Counted from the first letter of the stretch, positions 1-8,439 are shown. The stretch: 64,000 nt of DNA from JAOUGY01 sp963792365 (GCA_963792365.1 CAWBVW010000009.1:1-64000); one strand, 5' to 3'. A program made the numbers and translations. Notes: a model not told the origin generated them from the sequence alone.

Positions 1-3
1 AGT

Positions 4-22
4 TCCCCCGAAAGCGTGGCGG
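4..22 (+). repeat. Left terminal inverted repeat of the IS3 element
   Basis: The sequence TCCCCCGAAAGCGTGGCGG matches the reverse complement of 1235-1253 at 17 of 19 positions. It sits 24 bases before the orfA start codon, as expected for an IS3 end. Confidence 0.75.
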
Positions 23-45
23 CATCGACTAAACGGAGATGCACC

Positions 46-348
46 ATGTCAGAGACGAGAAGACGATTCGATCCCGAGTTCAAACGGGGAGCGGTCGACT
101 TGGTCCGGGAGACGGGCCGCCCGATCGCTCAGATCGCCCGCGAGTTGGGGATCAACGAAGGCACGTTGGGGAACTGGGTCGACAAAGACCGTAAGACCCG
201 AGGCGAGGGCGACCGGGTGTTGGATGAGTCCGAACGCGACGAGCTGACCCGACTGCGCAGAGAGGTGACCGAGCTGCGGATGCAGCGTGATGTGCTCAAA
301 CGATCGGTGGCTCTCTGGGTGGACGAGGCGATGGGACGCAAGCCGTGA
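46..348 (+). CDS. IS3-family transposase OrfA (helix-turn-helix)
   Basis: This 100-residue protein is the DNA-binding subunit of an IS3-type transposase. Residues 7-45 form the usual helix-turn-helix (FDPEFKRGAVDLV, then QIARELGINEGTLGNWV), and residues 60-90 form a heptad-rich leucine-zipper-like helix used for multimerisation. The ATG at 46 is preferred over an in-frame GTG at 16 because GGAG lies just upstream of it and the shorter protein has the family's length. It overlaps orfB by 4 bases (GTGA), with orfB in the -1 frame. I see no A-rich slippery heptamer, so orfB may be reached by coupling rather than by classical programmed frameshifting. Confidence 0.88.
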   Translation: MSETRRRFDPEFKRGAVDLVRETGRPIAQIARELGINEGTLGNWVDKDRKTRGEGDRVLDESERDELTRLRREVTELRMQRDVLKRSVALWVDEAMGRKP

Positions 349-1229
349 CCGAGCGGATCGTCACCGAGAGAGCCGAGCATGCGATCCCGTATGCGGTGTC
401 GTGTCGAGCGTTGGGGGTGTCAGAGTCGTGGTTCCGCAAGCATCGGGACCGGCCGGCCACCCCAACCCAGTGCCGTCGAGCCGACCTCGACGCCGCCATC
501 GGTCGGATCTTTGAGACCCATGACCGCACCTATGGGTCGCCCCGGATCACCGCCGACCTTCAGGCTGAGGGATGGACGGTGGGGGTGAACACGGTGGCTG
601 CCCGGATGCGGGCGCTGGGGTTGCGGGCCAAGCCGTTGCGGGTACGACGCAGCCTCACCCGTCCCGACCAGGGCCGTCGCCCGTTCGAGGATCTGTTGAA
701 ACGTTCGTTCAACCCCGAACGCCCCGATGTGGCCTGGGTCGGGGATATCACCGAGATCAAAACGTGGGAGAAGAAACTGTATGTGGCGACGGTGATCGAC
801 TTGTACTCGAGACGACTGATCGGCTGGGCCGTCTCAGATCGGCACAACGCCGACCTGGTGTGTGATGCTCTTCGCATGGCCCACGCCGTGCGGGGCGGCA
901 ACACCGCCGGGGTGATCTTTCACAGCGACCGCGGTTCGGAATACACCTCGCATGCGTTCACCGGTCTCTGCTCCCAGCTCGGTGTCCGCCAGTCGATGGG
1001 CCGAGCCGGTTCGTGTCTCGACAACGCCGTGGCCGAAAGCTTCTTCGCCACCCTCAAAACCGAACTGGTCTACCGGCGAGTGCTGGCCACCGTCCGACAC
1101 ACCCGGCACTGTCTCGTCGACTGGTTCGACCGATACAACCGGACCCGCCGTCACAGCCACTGCGGAATGACCCCGCCGACAACCTACGAGAAGGAGAACG
1201 CCGCCAACCACACCCCGAAAGCCGCATAA
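345..1229 (+). CDS. IS3-family transposase OrfB (DDE integrase)
   Basis: This is the 294-residue catalytic subunit of the IS3 transposase. An HTH_21-like segment (about residues 45-95, including RTYGSPRITADL) precedes an rve integrase core. The acidic triad is visible as D134 (WVGDITEI), D195 (FHSDRGSEYTS) and E231 (AVAESFFATLKTE), giving the D-D-35-E spacing typical of the family. The C-terminal YNRTRRHSHCGMTPPTTYE motif is also standard. Translation starts at GTG, overlapping the orfA stop. The protein looks complete, so the element may still be mobile. Confidence 0.93.
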   Translation: MTERIVTERAEHAIPYAVSCRALGVSESWFRKHRDRPATPTQCRRADLDAAIGRIFETHDRTYGSPRITADLQAEGWTVGVNTVAARMRALGLRAKPLRVRRSLTRPDQGRRPFEDLLKRSFNPERPDVAWVGDITEIKTWEKKLYVATVIDLYSRRLIGWAVSDRHNADLVCDALRMAHAVRGGNTAGVIFHSDRGSEYTSHAFTGLCSQLGVRQSMGRAGSCLDNAVAESFFATLKTELVYRRVLATVRHTRHCLVDWFDRYNRTRRHSHCGMTPPTTYEKENAANHTPKAA

Positions 1230-1234
1230 GCAGA

Positions 1235-1253
1235 CCGCCACGATCTCGGGGGA
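1235..1253 (-). repeat. Right terminal inverted repeat of the IS3 element
   Basis: Read on the minus strand this is TCCCCCGAGATCGTGGCGG, pairing with 4-22 at 17 of 19 positions. It begins 5 bases after the orfB stop codon. Confidence 0.75.
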
Positions 1254-1256
1254 GGC

Positions 1257-1329
1257 CCACATCCCGATCCAACACAGCAATCGTGTTCGACGCCTTGTGC
1301 GGATCGAGACCCACAATCATCTCAGTCAT
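1257..1329 (-). pseudogene. 5' remnant of an IS110-family transposase, truncated by the IS3 element
   Basis: Starting with ATG at 1329 on the minus strand, about 24 codons read MTEMIVGLDPHKASNTIAVL and a few more residues. This is the hallmark N-terminus of IS110-family (DEDD) transposases, including the first catalytic Asp in the GLDPHK motif. Homology stops exactly where the IS3 right terminal repeat begins, and the rest of the gene is not in the window. It differs from the intact IS110 transposase at 4592-5599, so it is not a fragment of the same element. Confidence 0.75.
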
Positions 1330-1752
1330 TGCCCTCTCCTCCTCGTCCTTGTTGTCCTGACGGTGGACGGGACGGGCAATGCCTCTTCGAGCAGAGCAGA
1401 CCTCTCTTCAGCCACACCCCATCCGGAGTCCAGGCCGCCAGCCATTCAAGAGCCACAACCCGAACCCGGGCCGGGCAGCCGGTTCACGAGCGAGCCATCC
1501 AGGACCCCGACCCGAAGACTCGCCGAGCCCCCGAATCACGTCCAGTTCTAACAAGAGGCCGGTTCCCGGACGTCGGTCGGTGCGCGAGATCGCGCGAGGG
1601 GCTAAGTGATCTGGGCGTCGAGTCGCGTGGGTTGGCAGGCAGTGCTTGCTCCGGAGGGTGTCTGCGCAGGTCGGAGCTGGGCTGACAAGAGTGCCCGCTC
1701 GATCTCCCGGAGAGGGCAGCGACTGGCGGCTTGCGGGGGTCATAATGTGGGG
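1330..1752. other. Non-coding stretch upstream of a methyltransferase gene
   Basis: No credible gene was found here on either strand; open frames lack recognisable motifs. The proximal part is presumably the flank of the disrupted IS110 element. A CATAAT hexamer at 1741-1746 lies 6 bases before the ATG at 1753 and could be a -10 element for a leaderless transcript, but no convincing -35 is seen. Confidence 0.4.
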
Positions 1753-2583
1753 ATGGATCTCGATCCCCCGATCTTCGGCTATTACGGACAGGGCAGGGAG
1801 CAGGACCGATTGTTCGATGACGGGACGGGTGTGCTTGAGCGGCTCCGGACTTGGGACCTGTTCGAGCGAGTGCTCCCGGCTGGCGGGAGAGTGCTTGATG
1901 TTGGTGGTGGTGCCGGTGTGCATGCGGCATGGCTGGCAAGACGCGGCTACGAGGTGGAACTATTCGACCCGGTCCCTCTACATGTGACCCAAGCCCAGGA
2001 GCTTTCAGCGTCACTTCCAGCCGGACAACGTTTCATTGCCGAGCTGGCGGATGCTCGACACGTTCCGCGTGAGGATGCCACTGCCGATGTGTTGCTGCTG
2101 CTCGGCCCGTTGTATCACCTGGTTGACGCCGCCGACCGGCAAACAGCCTTGGCAGAGGCGTTGAGACTGTTGCGACCCGGCGGTGTGCTGGTGGCGGCCG
2201 CGGTCTCTCGCTTTGCCTGGCCAATGGACGCCTATCGCCAGCAAATGGCCTCAGACCCAGCGATCCACGCCTCCATCACTTACAGCCTGCAAACAGGAGA
2301 GTCTGTGGCCGAGCCAGGACCAGCGTCCTTTTGGGCCTACTTCCACCGACCGAACGAGTTCGAAGCAGAGATCAGCCGGTCAGGCTTCCGCAACGTCTCC
2401 CTGTACGGCGTGGAGGGGTTCGCGTGGCTGCTGCCCCACTTGGACGACATCCTTTCCGATCCGACCCGCCGGGACCGTCTACTGCTGCTTCTCCGCGACC
2501 TCGAAACCGAATCCGGACTCCTCGGGGTTTCCGCTCACCTACTAGCCGTCGCTCGAACACCCGACGCCGATCTGATGCGGTAG
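1753..2583 (+). CDS. Class I SAM-dependent methyltransferase
   Basis: This 276-residue protein has a class I methyltransferase fold. Motif I is GGRVLDVGGGAGVHAAWLA (about residues 42-60), the acidic motif II end is VELFDP, motif III-like ADVLLLLGPLYHLVD follows, and LRLLRPGGVLVAAAVSRFAW is the characteristic post-motif III strand. The substrate cannot be read from sequence. The start at ATG 1753 is chosen because the family begins shortly before YYGQGREQDRL; an in-frame GTG at 1747 is possible. The closest described relatives I recognise are generic UbiE/MerR-neighbour methyltransferases, so a small-molecule substrate is likely but unproven. Confidence 0.8.
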   Translation: MDLDPPIFGYYGQGREQDRLFDDGTGVLERLRTWDLFERVLPAGGRVLDVGGGAGVHAAWLARRGYEVELFDPVPLHVTQAQELSASLPAGQRFIAELADARHVPREDATADVLLLLGPLYHLVDAADRQTALAEALRLLRPGGVLVAAAVSRFAWPMDAYRQQMASDPAIHASITYSLQTGESVAEPGPASFWAYFHRPNEFEAEISRSGFRNVSLYGVEGFAWLLPHLDDILSDPTRRDRLLLLLRDLETESGLLGVSAHLLAVARTPDADLMR

Positions 2584-2634
2584 ATGCGGCCCTGCGATGG
2601 ACCCCAACCCACTTCGATGTCCGTTTTCGCCACC

Positions 2635-2692
2635 GCCGATCACCAAATCCCGGGCGAGAACGCACATGTCGCCAAACAGCGCCGAACGGCAC
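2635..2692 (+). repeat. 58-bp intergenic repeat, copy 1
   Basis: It begins GCCGATCACCAAATCCCG and ends ACGGCAC, exactly 58 bases, and shares the core GCCGATC...GGCAC with four other copies at 3325, 4225, 6886 and 7689. It lies between two plus-strand genes and is non-coding. Confidence 0.75.
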
Positions 2693-2757
2693 GTAGGCGG
2701 GCGGGGACGGCGACCGTTCTCCGTGACGAGTCAGGTGCTCAGGCGTAGTGTTGCTAC

Positions 2758-3266
2758 ATGACGATTGGCATGCTGGCTGACGTGGATTTCTCGTCCTGGG
2801 AACAACCGGATCCGAACTCAGAGCCGCGGGAGCTGCTGGAGTCATGGCTGCGGACCAACGCCACGAGTTCATCCGGAAGCTGAGGGACCTCTCGCCGGAC
2901 CAGGTGGTGGCTTGGTCCGTCCCACCCGTCGAACTGTCCGTGCTTGGACTGGTGCGACACATGACCCAGATGGAGCATGTCTACCTATCGTGGGGTCTCG
3001 GAGGGGGCGAACGAGCCCTGCGATACGGCGAGGACGACTACGCCGGTGGCACCGTCGAGACGATCGAGGACGACCTTCGATGGTACTTCAAGGAGGTTGC
3101 CCTGTCGGATGCGGCCATTGGGGACACGGCATCACTCGACAGCGCTGGAGCGGGGCATGGCCGCCCGCTACGAGCGACCCTCGTGAAGATGGTCGACGAA
3201 TACGCGATCCACGCCGGTCAAGCCCACATGCTCAGGTTCGCAGCGCTCGGCGAGATGATCCGATAA
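2758..3266 (+). pseudogene. DinB/DUF664-family (mycothiol-transferase-like) protein with a frameshift
   Basis: Two frames together encode one DinB-superfamily protein of about 169 residues. The first frame (from ATG 2758) reads to SEPRELLESWLRTN. The second continues RHEFIRKLRDLSPDQ and runs to ALGEMIR. Adding one C near 2859 joins them as LRTNRHEFIRKL, exactly the expected helix. The SVLGLVRHMTQMEHVYLSW and DEYAIHAGQAHMLR segments carry the His residues that bind metal in this family. An internal ATG at 2844 could still yield a shortened product. Members are thought to act with mycothiol in thiol transfer or detoxification. The break may be a sequencing error. Confidence 0.65.
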
Positions 3267-3324
3267 CCGTGCGCTTGCTCTCCTGCGGTAGAGGTGGAGA
3301 TCCCGCGGGAGGGCCCTTGCCAGC

Positions 3325-3382
3325 GCCGATCACCAAATCAGGCGCCATAACGCCCGCGCCGCCAAACAACGCAGGGCGGCAC
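3325..3382 (+). repeat. 58-bp intergenic repeat, copy 2
   Basis: This is a 58-base copy beginning GCCGATCACCAAATCAGG and ending GGGCGGCAC, preceded by CCTTGCCAGC as in copies 3-5. It lies just after the DinB gene. The surrounding 3267-3518 holds no gene. Confidence 0.75.
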
Positions 3383-3518
3383 TTCGAGGAGCGGTCGCCC
3401 ATCGCGGCGCCTTCACTCTGCGCGGTGGCGATTCTACTCCCGAGTGCCGGCTATGAGCGGGTGTGGGAGCGCCATATCGAGGCCGTGAGTGATCTGGGCG
3501 GGCATCGCTACGGTCGGC

Positions 3519-4166
3519 TCATCCGCTACCGATCGTGTCTGCGGTCGGCGTACGGCCTGATCGCTGCAGGATGGTAGACCAAGGACTGCGGCGGGCCCCG
3601 AGCGGAACGAGGAACCGCAACACGGTCCCACCGAATCCGCCTTTCGCCTCGGCAAGGCACATCCCCGCCGCTGTGAACAGTGCCTCTGGGTTCTGTGGGC
3701 GATGGCGGCGCTCCGAGGTGTGTGACAGGTCCCATGCATGGAGATGCCATTCGGCGGCGGCCACACCACAATGCAGCCCAACGGTGACCGTCCCATACGG
3801 ATACCCGTAGGCCAGGTTCCAATAGTCGGTGGCGCGCCCCAGGTAGGCGGTGGCGGTTTCTACGAATTCTGCAATGGCTTCGGGACCGGAGATGCCTCCG
3901 ATCCTTGCGAGGGCGTCATCGTTGCGCTGGTCCATCTCGGATGCGGTGAACGGAGGCGAGGCATTGCCTGCGATTGCCCGGTCGAGCCACTCGTGATACC
4001 AGCGGGCGACGGCCACCAGGTGGCGTGCTGTTTGCGTACCAGTCCAGCGGCCACAGGCCGGCAGCTCCCAGGCTCGGTTGCTCAAGCTCGAGCTGATCCG
4101 CTCGACCGACTCGACCCCCTCGCGGAACAGTCGATTGACGAGATCCACCGTCAGGTCAGCAGCCAC
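3519..4166 (-). CDS. Maleylpyruvate isomerase-family (MDMPI_N, DinB-like) mycothiol-dependent protein
   Basis: The protein has 215 residues. An N-terminal four-helix DinB/MDMPI domain carries the TQTARHLVAVARWYHEWL helix, whose His is a metal ligand, and AAEWHLHAWDLSH supplies the other His residues. This family uses mycothiol for cis-trans isomerisation or thiol transfer; the true substrate here is unknown. The GTG start at 4166 is supported by GAGGAG about 7 bases upstream. It is a single gene, flanked on both sides by copies of the 58-bp repeat, and is not obviously in an operon. Confidence 0.75.
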   Translation of the reverse strand: MAADLTVDLVNRLFREGVESVERISSSLSNRAWELPACGRWTGTQTARHLVAVARWYHEWLDRAIAGNASPPFTASEMDQRNDDALARIGGISGPEAIAEFVETATAYLGRATDYWNLAYGYPYGTVTVGLHCGVAAAEWHLHAWDLSHTSERRHRPQNPEALFTAAGMCLAEAKGGFGGTVLRFLVPLGARRSPWSTILQRSGRTPTADTIGSG

Positions 4167-4224
4167 CGCACACTCCTCGGCTTCCGTCGTTGCCTACGGA
4201 CCAGAAACTAGAGCCTTGCACAAC

Positions 4225-4282
4225 GCCGATCACCAAATACCGAGCAGGAACGCACATCGCGCCAAGAGTCCGGGATCGGCAT
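4225..4282 (+). repeat. 58-bp intergenic repeat, copy 3
   Basis: This 58-base copy begins GCCGATCACCAAATACCG and ends GATCGGCAT, preceded by CCTTGCACAAC. It lies between the MDMPI gene and the IS110 transposase. Confidence 0.75.
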
Positions 4283-4591
4283 CCCTGAGCGGGCAGTTCC
4301 TGTCAAGTGGGGTGTGGGGGCGCGTTGAAGGACTTCCGGCGCCACGGTTGCGGGCGGCCGGACTTGCCTGTTTAGGTTGGTGGCCGGTCACGGTGTGTTG
4401 CTCCGGGTTCCCGATGTGGGAGGTGGCGGACCGGTCGGTCGCCGGGGGCATCCCTTCGCCACGCACCCGCCAGGGTGGTGGCATGGAGCGGTACGGCCAC
4501 AGCCCGGTCGGGCTCAATCACATGCGTCGACCCGCACTTGTGGTGGGGTCAGCCGATCCCACGAGCTCGCGACCGATGCCGTGTCCGACCC
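4283..4591. other. Intergenic region downstream of the IS110 transposase
   Basis: No supportable gene on either strand. Part of it must be the 3' end of the IS110 element, which lacks terminal inverted repeats, so its boundary cannot be placed from sequence alone. Confidence 0.4.
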
Positions 4592-5599
4592 TCACGCCGC
4601 CTGGTGGAGGCACCGGATCTCGTGGTCTCGGAGCCCGTAGAAGACGAGCGTGAGAAGCTTGCGGGCGGCAGCCACCTTGGCGATGCTGCGACCCCGGCGT
4701 TCGGCCACCCGCACGAAGGTGTCCCGGATGGGTGGGCCACCGTGATAGCGGGACACCGCCTCGACCGCTGACCAGCGGACCAGCGCCGATCCTTGTTTGG
4801 TGATCGATCCCCGGAAGGTCTTGGTGTCCGACTCCCGCAGCCGGGGGGTGAGCCCGGCCCACGAACACAGCCGGCGGGGATCGGGGAACCAGGCGATGTC
4901 CCCGATCTCGGCGCAGAACACAGCCGCATGCACCGGACCCACCCCATTCAACTGTTGGATCGTCCGATACCCCTGATCGTGTTTCAGCTTGCGGTGGATC
5001 AGCCGATCGAGCTCGACCACCTCGCCGTCGAACACCTCGATCAGATCCCTGAGTGATTCGAGCCGATACTCGTACGCTTCGGCCATCCGGGTGTCGTTGA
5101 GAAAGGCGTGACCGGCCGGACCCCACATCTCGACCAGATGCGGCATCACACCCTCTTTGCCCAACACGGCATGCACCTGGGACTTGAAACCGGTCCGGGT
5201 CACCGACAGCTTGTGTCGATAGCGGACCAACTCCCGCAACTCCCGGATCGAACCCGGCGCGATCCACGACTCGGGCAGTGTCCCCACCCGTAACAGGTTC
5301 GCCAACAAGGTGGCATCCTCGAGGTCGTTCTTCACCCGCCGGTTCTCAAACCCCTTGATCCCCAACGGATGCGCCAGATGCACCCGCCCGCCCGCCTCGG
5401 CGATCACATCCGCCGCCCAATACCAGCCCCAGGTGGCCTCCAACACCACCTCCGCCTCCGGACCCGCCTCGGTGACCACCTCGGCCATCGTCAACGGCGA
5501 GTTCTCGAACCGCCGCCACCACAGTCGATCGCCCGCCTCGTCCATGCACACCGCCAACGACCGGCGACGATGCAGATCGATACCAACGTACGCTGTCAT
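4592..5599 (-). CDS. IS110-family transposase (DEDD, complete)
   Basis: This is a 335-residue IS110-type transposase. The N-terminal RuvC-like DEDD domain shows D8 (AYVGIDLHRRRS), E54 (VVLEATWGWYW) and D92/D95 (KNDLEDATLLA). The C-terminal Transposase_20 domain shows LNGVGPVHAAVFCAEIG and CSWAGLTPRLRESD, followed by the conserved Ser-containing KQGSALVRW segment. The ATG at 5599 has a textbook AAGGAGG 6 bases upstream, so it is preferred to an upstream in-frame start. All family motifs are intact. IS110 elements lack inverted repeats, so only the gene is delimited here. Confidence 0.93.
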   Translation of the reverse strand: MTAYVGIDLHRRRSLAVCMDEAGDRLWWRRFENSPLTMAEVVTEAGPEAEVVLEATWGWYWAADVIAEAGGRVHLAHPLGIKGFENRRVKNDLEDATLLANLLRVGTLPESWIAPGSIRELRELVRYRHKLSVTRTGFKSQVHAVLGKEGVMPHLVEMWGPAGHAFLNDTRMAEAYEYRLESLRDLIEVFDGEVVELDRLIHRKLKHDQGYRTIQQLNGVGPVHAAVFCAEIGDIAWFPDPRRLCSWAGLTPRLRESDTKTFRGSITKQGSALVRWSAVEAVSRYHGGPPIRDTFVRVAERRGRSIAKVAAARKLLTLVFYGLRDHEIRCLHQAA

Positions 5600-5814
5600 C
5601 CGGGGCCTCCTTCCAATCGCCAACAGATGACACCCGAATCATGTCGGGAACGACGAACGGGGGAGGCCACGCCCGCTCATCGCATGACGTCAGCGCTCGG
5701 TCGGGAGGGGTTTCCTCGAGACCGTCAATCGCACGATATCTTCAGTTGTCGGCTGCTACATGGCGGAGCCAGGCTGGCTTGGCGACATCGAGATCGAGGT
5801 TGTTGAGGCGGCGC

Positions 5815-6723
5815 TCAGCCTGCCGGGTCTGGATCAAACGCCGCCCTGAGTGCGTCGATCTGGCTGCGGTGGAAGTCCTGCACAACCGGGGCGCTGAGCG
5901 CCGCCTCGAAGCCGTGGTAGCCGCCCTCGACCACCTTCAGTTCACAGGGCACGCCAGCCTCCTGCAGGCGTCGAGCGTACTCGACGTCTTCGTCGTGAAA
6001 CAGGTCCAACGTGCCGACTCCGATCCACGCCGGCGGTAGGCCGGACAGGTCTTCGGCGCGGGATGGTGCAGCGTGTGGGTGCACGTCGTCGCCCGTGGCA
6101 CCAGCCAGGTATGAGGACCAGCCGAAGCGGTTGCAGGTCTGGTTCCACAGCTTGACCGGCATGTCGTCCAGGTCTGTTCGCTGGGCGGTGCGGTCGTCGA
6201 TCATCGGGTAGATCAGCATTTGGAAGACGGGTTTGACGCCCATCTCATCTCGAGCTCGTAGAGCCAGTCCTGCGGCCAGGCCGCCACCTGCGCTGGGGCC
6301 ACCGATGGCGATGCGGCTGGGGTCGACATCGGGTTGATCGGCCAACCACGCCAGCGCTGCGGCACAGTCGTCCATCGCTGCCGGGAACGGGTGTTTGGGG
6401 GCAAGGCGGTATTCGACGAAGGCCATCGCCATATCAATGTGGGGGATGTACCGCTTGTGGGTCAGCGAGAACTCCGTGACGGCGGTCCCGACCACCATGC
6501 CGCCGCCGTGTATCCACAGCAGCGACGGGGAGGGCCTGCGTCCTGACGGCGGACCGACGTAGTAGACATCGGCGGTTTCGCTGACCGACACCTTGCGTGC
6601 CTTTGGACTGATGAAGCGCTTCTGAAACGCCTCGATGGCGCGGAAGAAGGGCAGCGTTCGGGGAAGGCCGAGGGAGGGCGGATAGAACCGTGCCTTGGTC
6701 AGCTCGGGGTGGTAGGTCGCCAT
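5815..6723 (-). CDS. Alpha/beta hydrolase, hormone-sensitive-lipase-type esterase
   Basis: This 302-residue carboxylesterase has an oxyanion-hole motif HGGGMVVGTAV (about residues 73-83), a nucleophile elbow GGPSAGGGLAAG (normally GDSAGG; here Pro replaces Asp but the Ser remains), and the acid/His pair in DLFHDEDVEYARRL and VEGGYHGFEA. These are typical of the bacterial HSL family acting on short-chain acyl esters. No signal peptide is evident, so it is probably cytoplasmic. It stands alone, divergent from nothing obvious. Confidence 0.85.
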   Translation of the reverse strand: MATYHPELTKARFYPPSLGLPRTLPFFRAIEAFQKRFISPKARKVSVSETADVYYVGPPSGRRPSPSLLWIHGGGMVVGTAVTEFSLTHKRYIPHIDMAMAFVEYRLAPKHPFPAAMDDCAAALAWLADQPDVDPSRIAIGGPSAGGGLAAGLALRARDEMGVKPVFQMLIYPMIDDRTAQRTDLDDMPVKLWNQTCNRFGWSSYLAGATGDDVHPHAAPSRAEDLSGLPPAWIGVGTLDLFHDEDVEYARRLQEAGVPCELKVVEGGYHGFEAALSAPVVQDFHRSQIDALRAAFDPDPAG

Positions 6724-7089
6724 CGTGGGATGCTACCGGTCAGTCTTCGGCCAATGTTCGACACGAAGGTCGAGTAGTCGGGGCGACCCCCCGGCAAACC
6801 GACGAGCCGTCCTTTCCGGATCGAACGGATTGGCAACCATCGACCCCAACGTACACGCCATGCCTTCCACCCTCCCCTTGTCCACGCCGATCGCCCGATC
6901 CCGAGCGATAACACGCCAACGCCGGAGCCACGCATAGCGGCACCTCGTGCGCTACCTGCCCCGCTCCGCGGCGAGCACCAAGCGTGGCGGCGCGTTGCGC
7001 CCTGTCTGCCGGTTCGGCCCGGAACGGAGTGGGCGATATCGCTCAGGCCGGTGAGTGGTCGCTCCGCTTTCGTCGTGCCATTGGCGAGA
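6724..7089. other. Intergenic region containing repeat copy 4
   Basis: No gene is supportable between the esterase start and the 3' end of the broken methyltransferase. The only structure seen is the 58-bp repeat at 6886-6943. Confidence 0.45.
6886..6943 (+). repeat. 58-bp intergenic repeat, copy 4
   Basis: This 58-base copy begins GCCGATCGCCCGATCCCG and ends AGCGGCAC, preceded by CCTTGTCCAC. It is more divergent in the middle than copies 1-3. Confidence 0.7.
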
Positions 7090-7583
7090 TCAGATCTTAT
7101 GGACTTTCCACACCAGTTCGCTGGGCCACCGGTGCGCCCACTCTGCGTCGACGAGGTCGACTACGCCGCTGGCGTCGTCGGGAGCTCGGGGTTCGAGCAG
7201 GTCGCCGATGGTGAAGCCGATTTCGTGGAACAAAGCCACCCAGCCTGGACGGGGAGGCAGAAGTTGACCCCGCCGGGGTCGATCTGGGCCCGGCGCCAGT
7301 CGAGGGTGTGCATGCCGAAGTAGGGGCGGACCAGCTTGCCGCCGATGTTGGCCCCATTCTCGGGGGCGCACGCGAGGAGCATCGGGTGGTTGCCCAGGAA
7401 CACGAGCTCCCCCCCGGGGCGCAGCAACCGGTGGGCCTCCCGTAGCCAGGCCTCCGGTTCGCACCAGATGGCGGCGCCGTACTCGCTGATGGCGAAGTCG
7501 AAGTACTCGTCGGGGGCACGTCTGTTCTCGGCCACGTGGTCGGGCAGGACCCCGGCGGTCTGCTCGGGCTTGGCGGCGGACAT
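7090..7583 (-). pseudogene. Class I methyltransferase, N-terminally truncated and frameshifted
   Basis: The middle and C-terminal parts of a SAM-dependent methyltransferase are recognisable: YFDFAISEYGAAIWCEPEAW, LLRPGGELVFLGNHPML and PYFGMHTLDWRR in one frame, then GWVALFHEIGFTIGDLLEPR through WPSELVWKVHKI in the next. Adding one C to a CCCC run near 7245 rejoins the frames. The SAM-binding glycine-rich N-terminal strand is missing upstream, so even when repaired the gene lacks its cofactor site. It is therefore a likely true remnant as well as carrying an indel. Confidence 0.65.
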
Positions 7584-7912
7584 GGCGCTCCAGGCTAGTG
7601 ACGGCGGGGTCTCAGCGGCGGGGCTTCTCCGGTCCGCCAACAGTCCAGTGCCGATCACCACGACCCTCACGTAGGCGCCTTGACCAGCGCCGATCACGAG
7701 ATCGGGCACACGAACGCGCCTCCCGCCCCGTGCGCCCGATCGGCACTCTCTGAGCGGCCCTCGCAGTCACGCAGCGCGACTGTCCTGGGCGCCTGGAATG
7801 GAAGCGCTTCGTTCCGTGTCCAAGGCGAACCCGAGCCGAGCGTCCCATCCATTTCCCACGCTGGTCTCTTTCGACGTTCGAACGTCCGTTCCGATCGCCT
7901 CAATGAGACGGT
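7584..7912. other. Intergenic region with repeat copy 5 and a short palindrome
   Basis: No gene is supportable. It holds the fifth 58-bp repeat (7689-7746) and a perfect 14-base palindrome GACGTTCGAACGTC at 7873-7886 of unknown role. Confidence 0.45.
7689..7746 (+). repeat. 58-bp intergenic repeat, copy 5
   Basis: This 58-base copy begins GCCGATCACGAGATCGGG and ends GATCGGCAC, preceded by CCTTGACCAGC. Here the two halves pair well (GATCGGGCACACG against CGTGCGCCCGATC), so this copy can form a strong hairpin. Confidence 0.75.
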
Positions 7913-8214
7913 CTATCGAGTGGGTCCCCTGAGGGTCACTTCACTCGGCCGCCGACGTTGACCCCGGGTGCATCCGGCGTTGTGGTCTTCGACGAGATGG
8001 ATGATGAGCACGCCGGCTTCCTCGGTGAACTCGATCCGTGTCCCGTCGAGAACGATCTCGGTGTCCGCTGCCATGTGACAGCTGCTGCGTCTTCGAGGCC
8101 GACGCAATCGGCGTCCAGTTGCTGCTTGAGGGCAGCGGCAAATGCGCCGCACGGGCCATTGGCGTTCGAGTCGCCGGGGACACCGATCAGCTGCGACGTA
8201 TACAGCCACGCCAT
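7913..8214 (-). pseudogene. Unrecognised small gene with a frameshift
   Basis: Two minus-strand frames read as one protein if a G is added near 8075: ...GAFAAALKQQLDADCVGLED AAAVTWQ, then R-DTEIVLDGTRIEFTEE and AGVLIIHLVEDHN. Codon use in both halves matches the genome. I do not recognise a family. The ATG at 8214 is a guess, since no clear ribosome site precedes it, and the last 15 residues may be read-through. It lies between repeat copy 5 and tRNA-Leu. Confidence 0.3.
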
Positions 8215-8356
8215 ACAGGGCCTAGACGACGACGCCGCGGCTCGAGTGGCCGACCTGGTGCATCGAGAAGCGAGTGTTCGACCCGGCTCGTGACCATTCC
8301 GTGACCAACCGCCAACCTGTCCAGACGGTATAGACACGCTGCCTGGTCTTCTGTTG

Positions 8357-8439
8357 TGCCCGGGGTGGGATTCGAACCCACACGTCCTTTCGGACAGGGG
8401 TGTTTAAGACCCCCGCGGCTGCCCTTTCGCCACCCGGGC
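8357..8439 (-). tRNA. tRNA-Leu (anticodon TAA)
   Basis: On the minus strand the sequence folds as a class II tRNA. The acceptor stem is GCCCGGG paired with CCCGGGC plus discriminator A. The anticodon stem GGGGT/ACCCC closes the loop CTTAAAC, giving anticodon TAA (reads UUA). It has a long variable arm (TGTCCGAAAGGACG) and the T arm GTGGGTTCGAATCCCAC. CCA is not encoded (next bases CAA). The long variable arm and TAA anticodon identify leucine. It lies downstream of ppx in the same orientation. Confidence 0.95.

Larger units (their letters stand above)
1..1256 (+). mobile_element. IS3-family insertion sequence, left end at or just outside the window
   Basis: The element contains an orfA/orfB pair in two overlapping frames, flanked by imperfect terminal inverted repeats at about 4-22 and 1235-1253 (17 of 19 positions match). 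Immediately beyond the right end lies the 5' part of an unrelated IS110 transposase gene on the other strand, so this element appears to have inserted into that gene. The exact outer ends and any target duplication cannot be fixed because the left flank is outside the window. Confidence 0.8.

Noticed and set aside
1408..1923. Minus-strand frames overlapping the first methyltransferase gene and its upstream gap
   Set aside because: They have no ribosome site, no motifs, and overlap a clear methyltransferase gene.
4783..4810. Extra copy of the 58-bp repeat inside the IS110 transposase
   Set aside because: Only the GCGCCGATC word is shared. The rest does not align and the site is coding.
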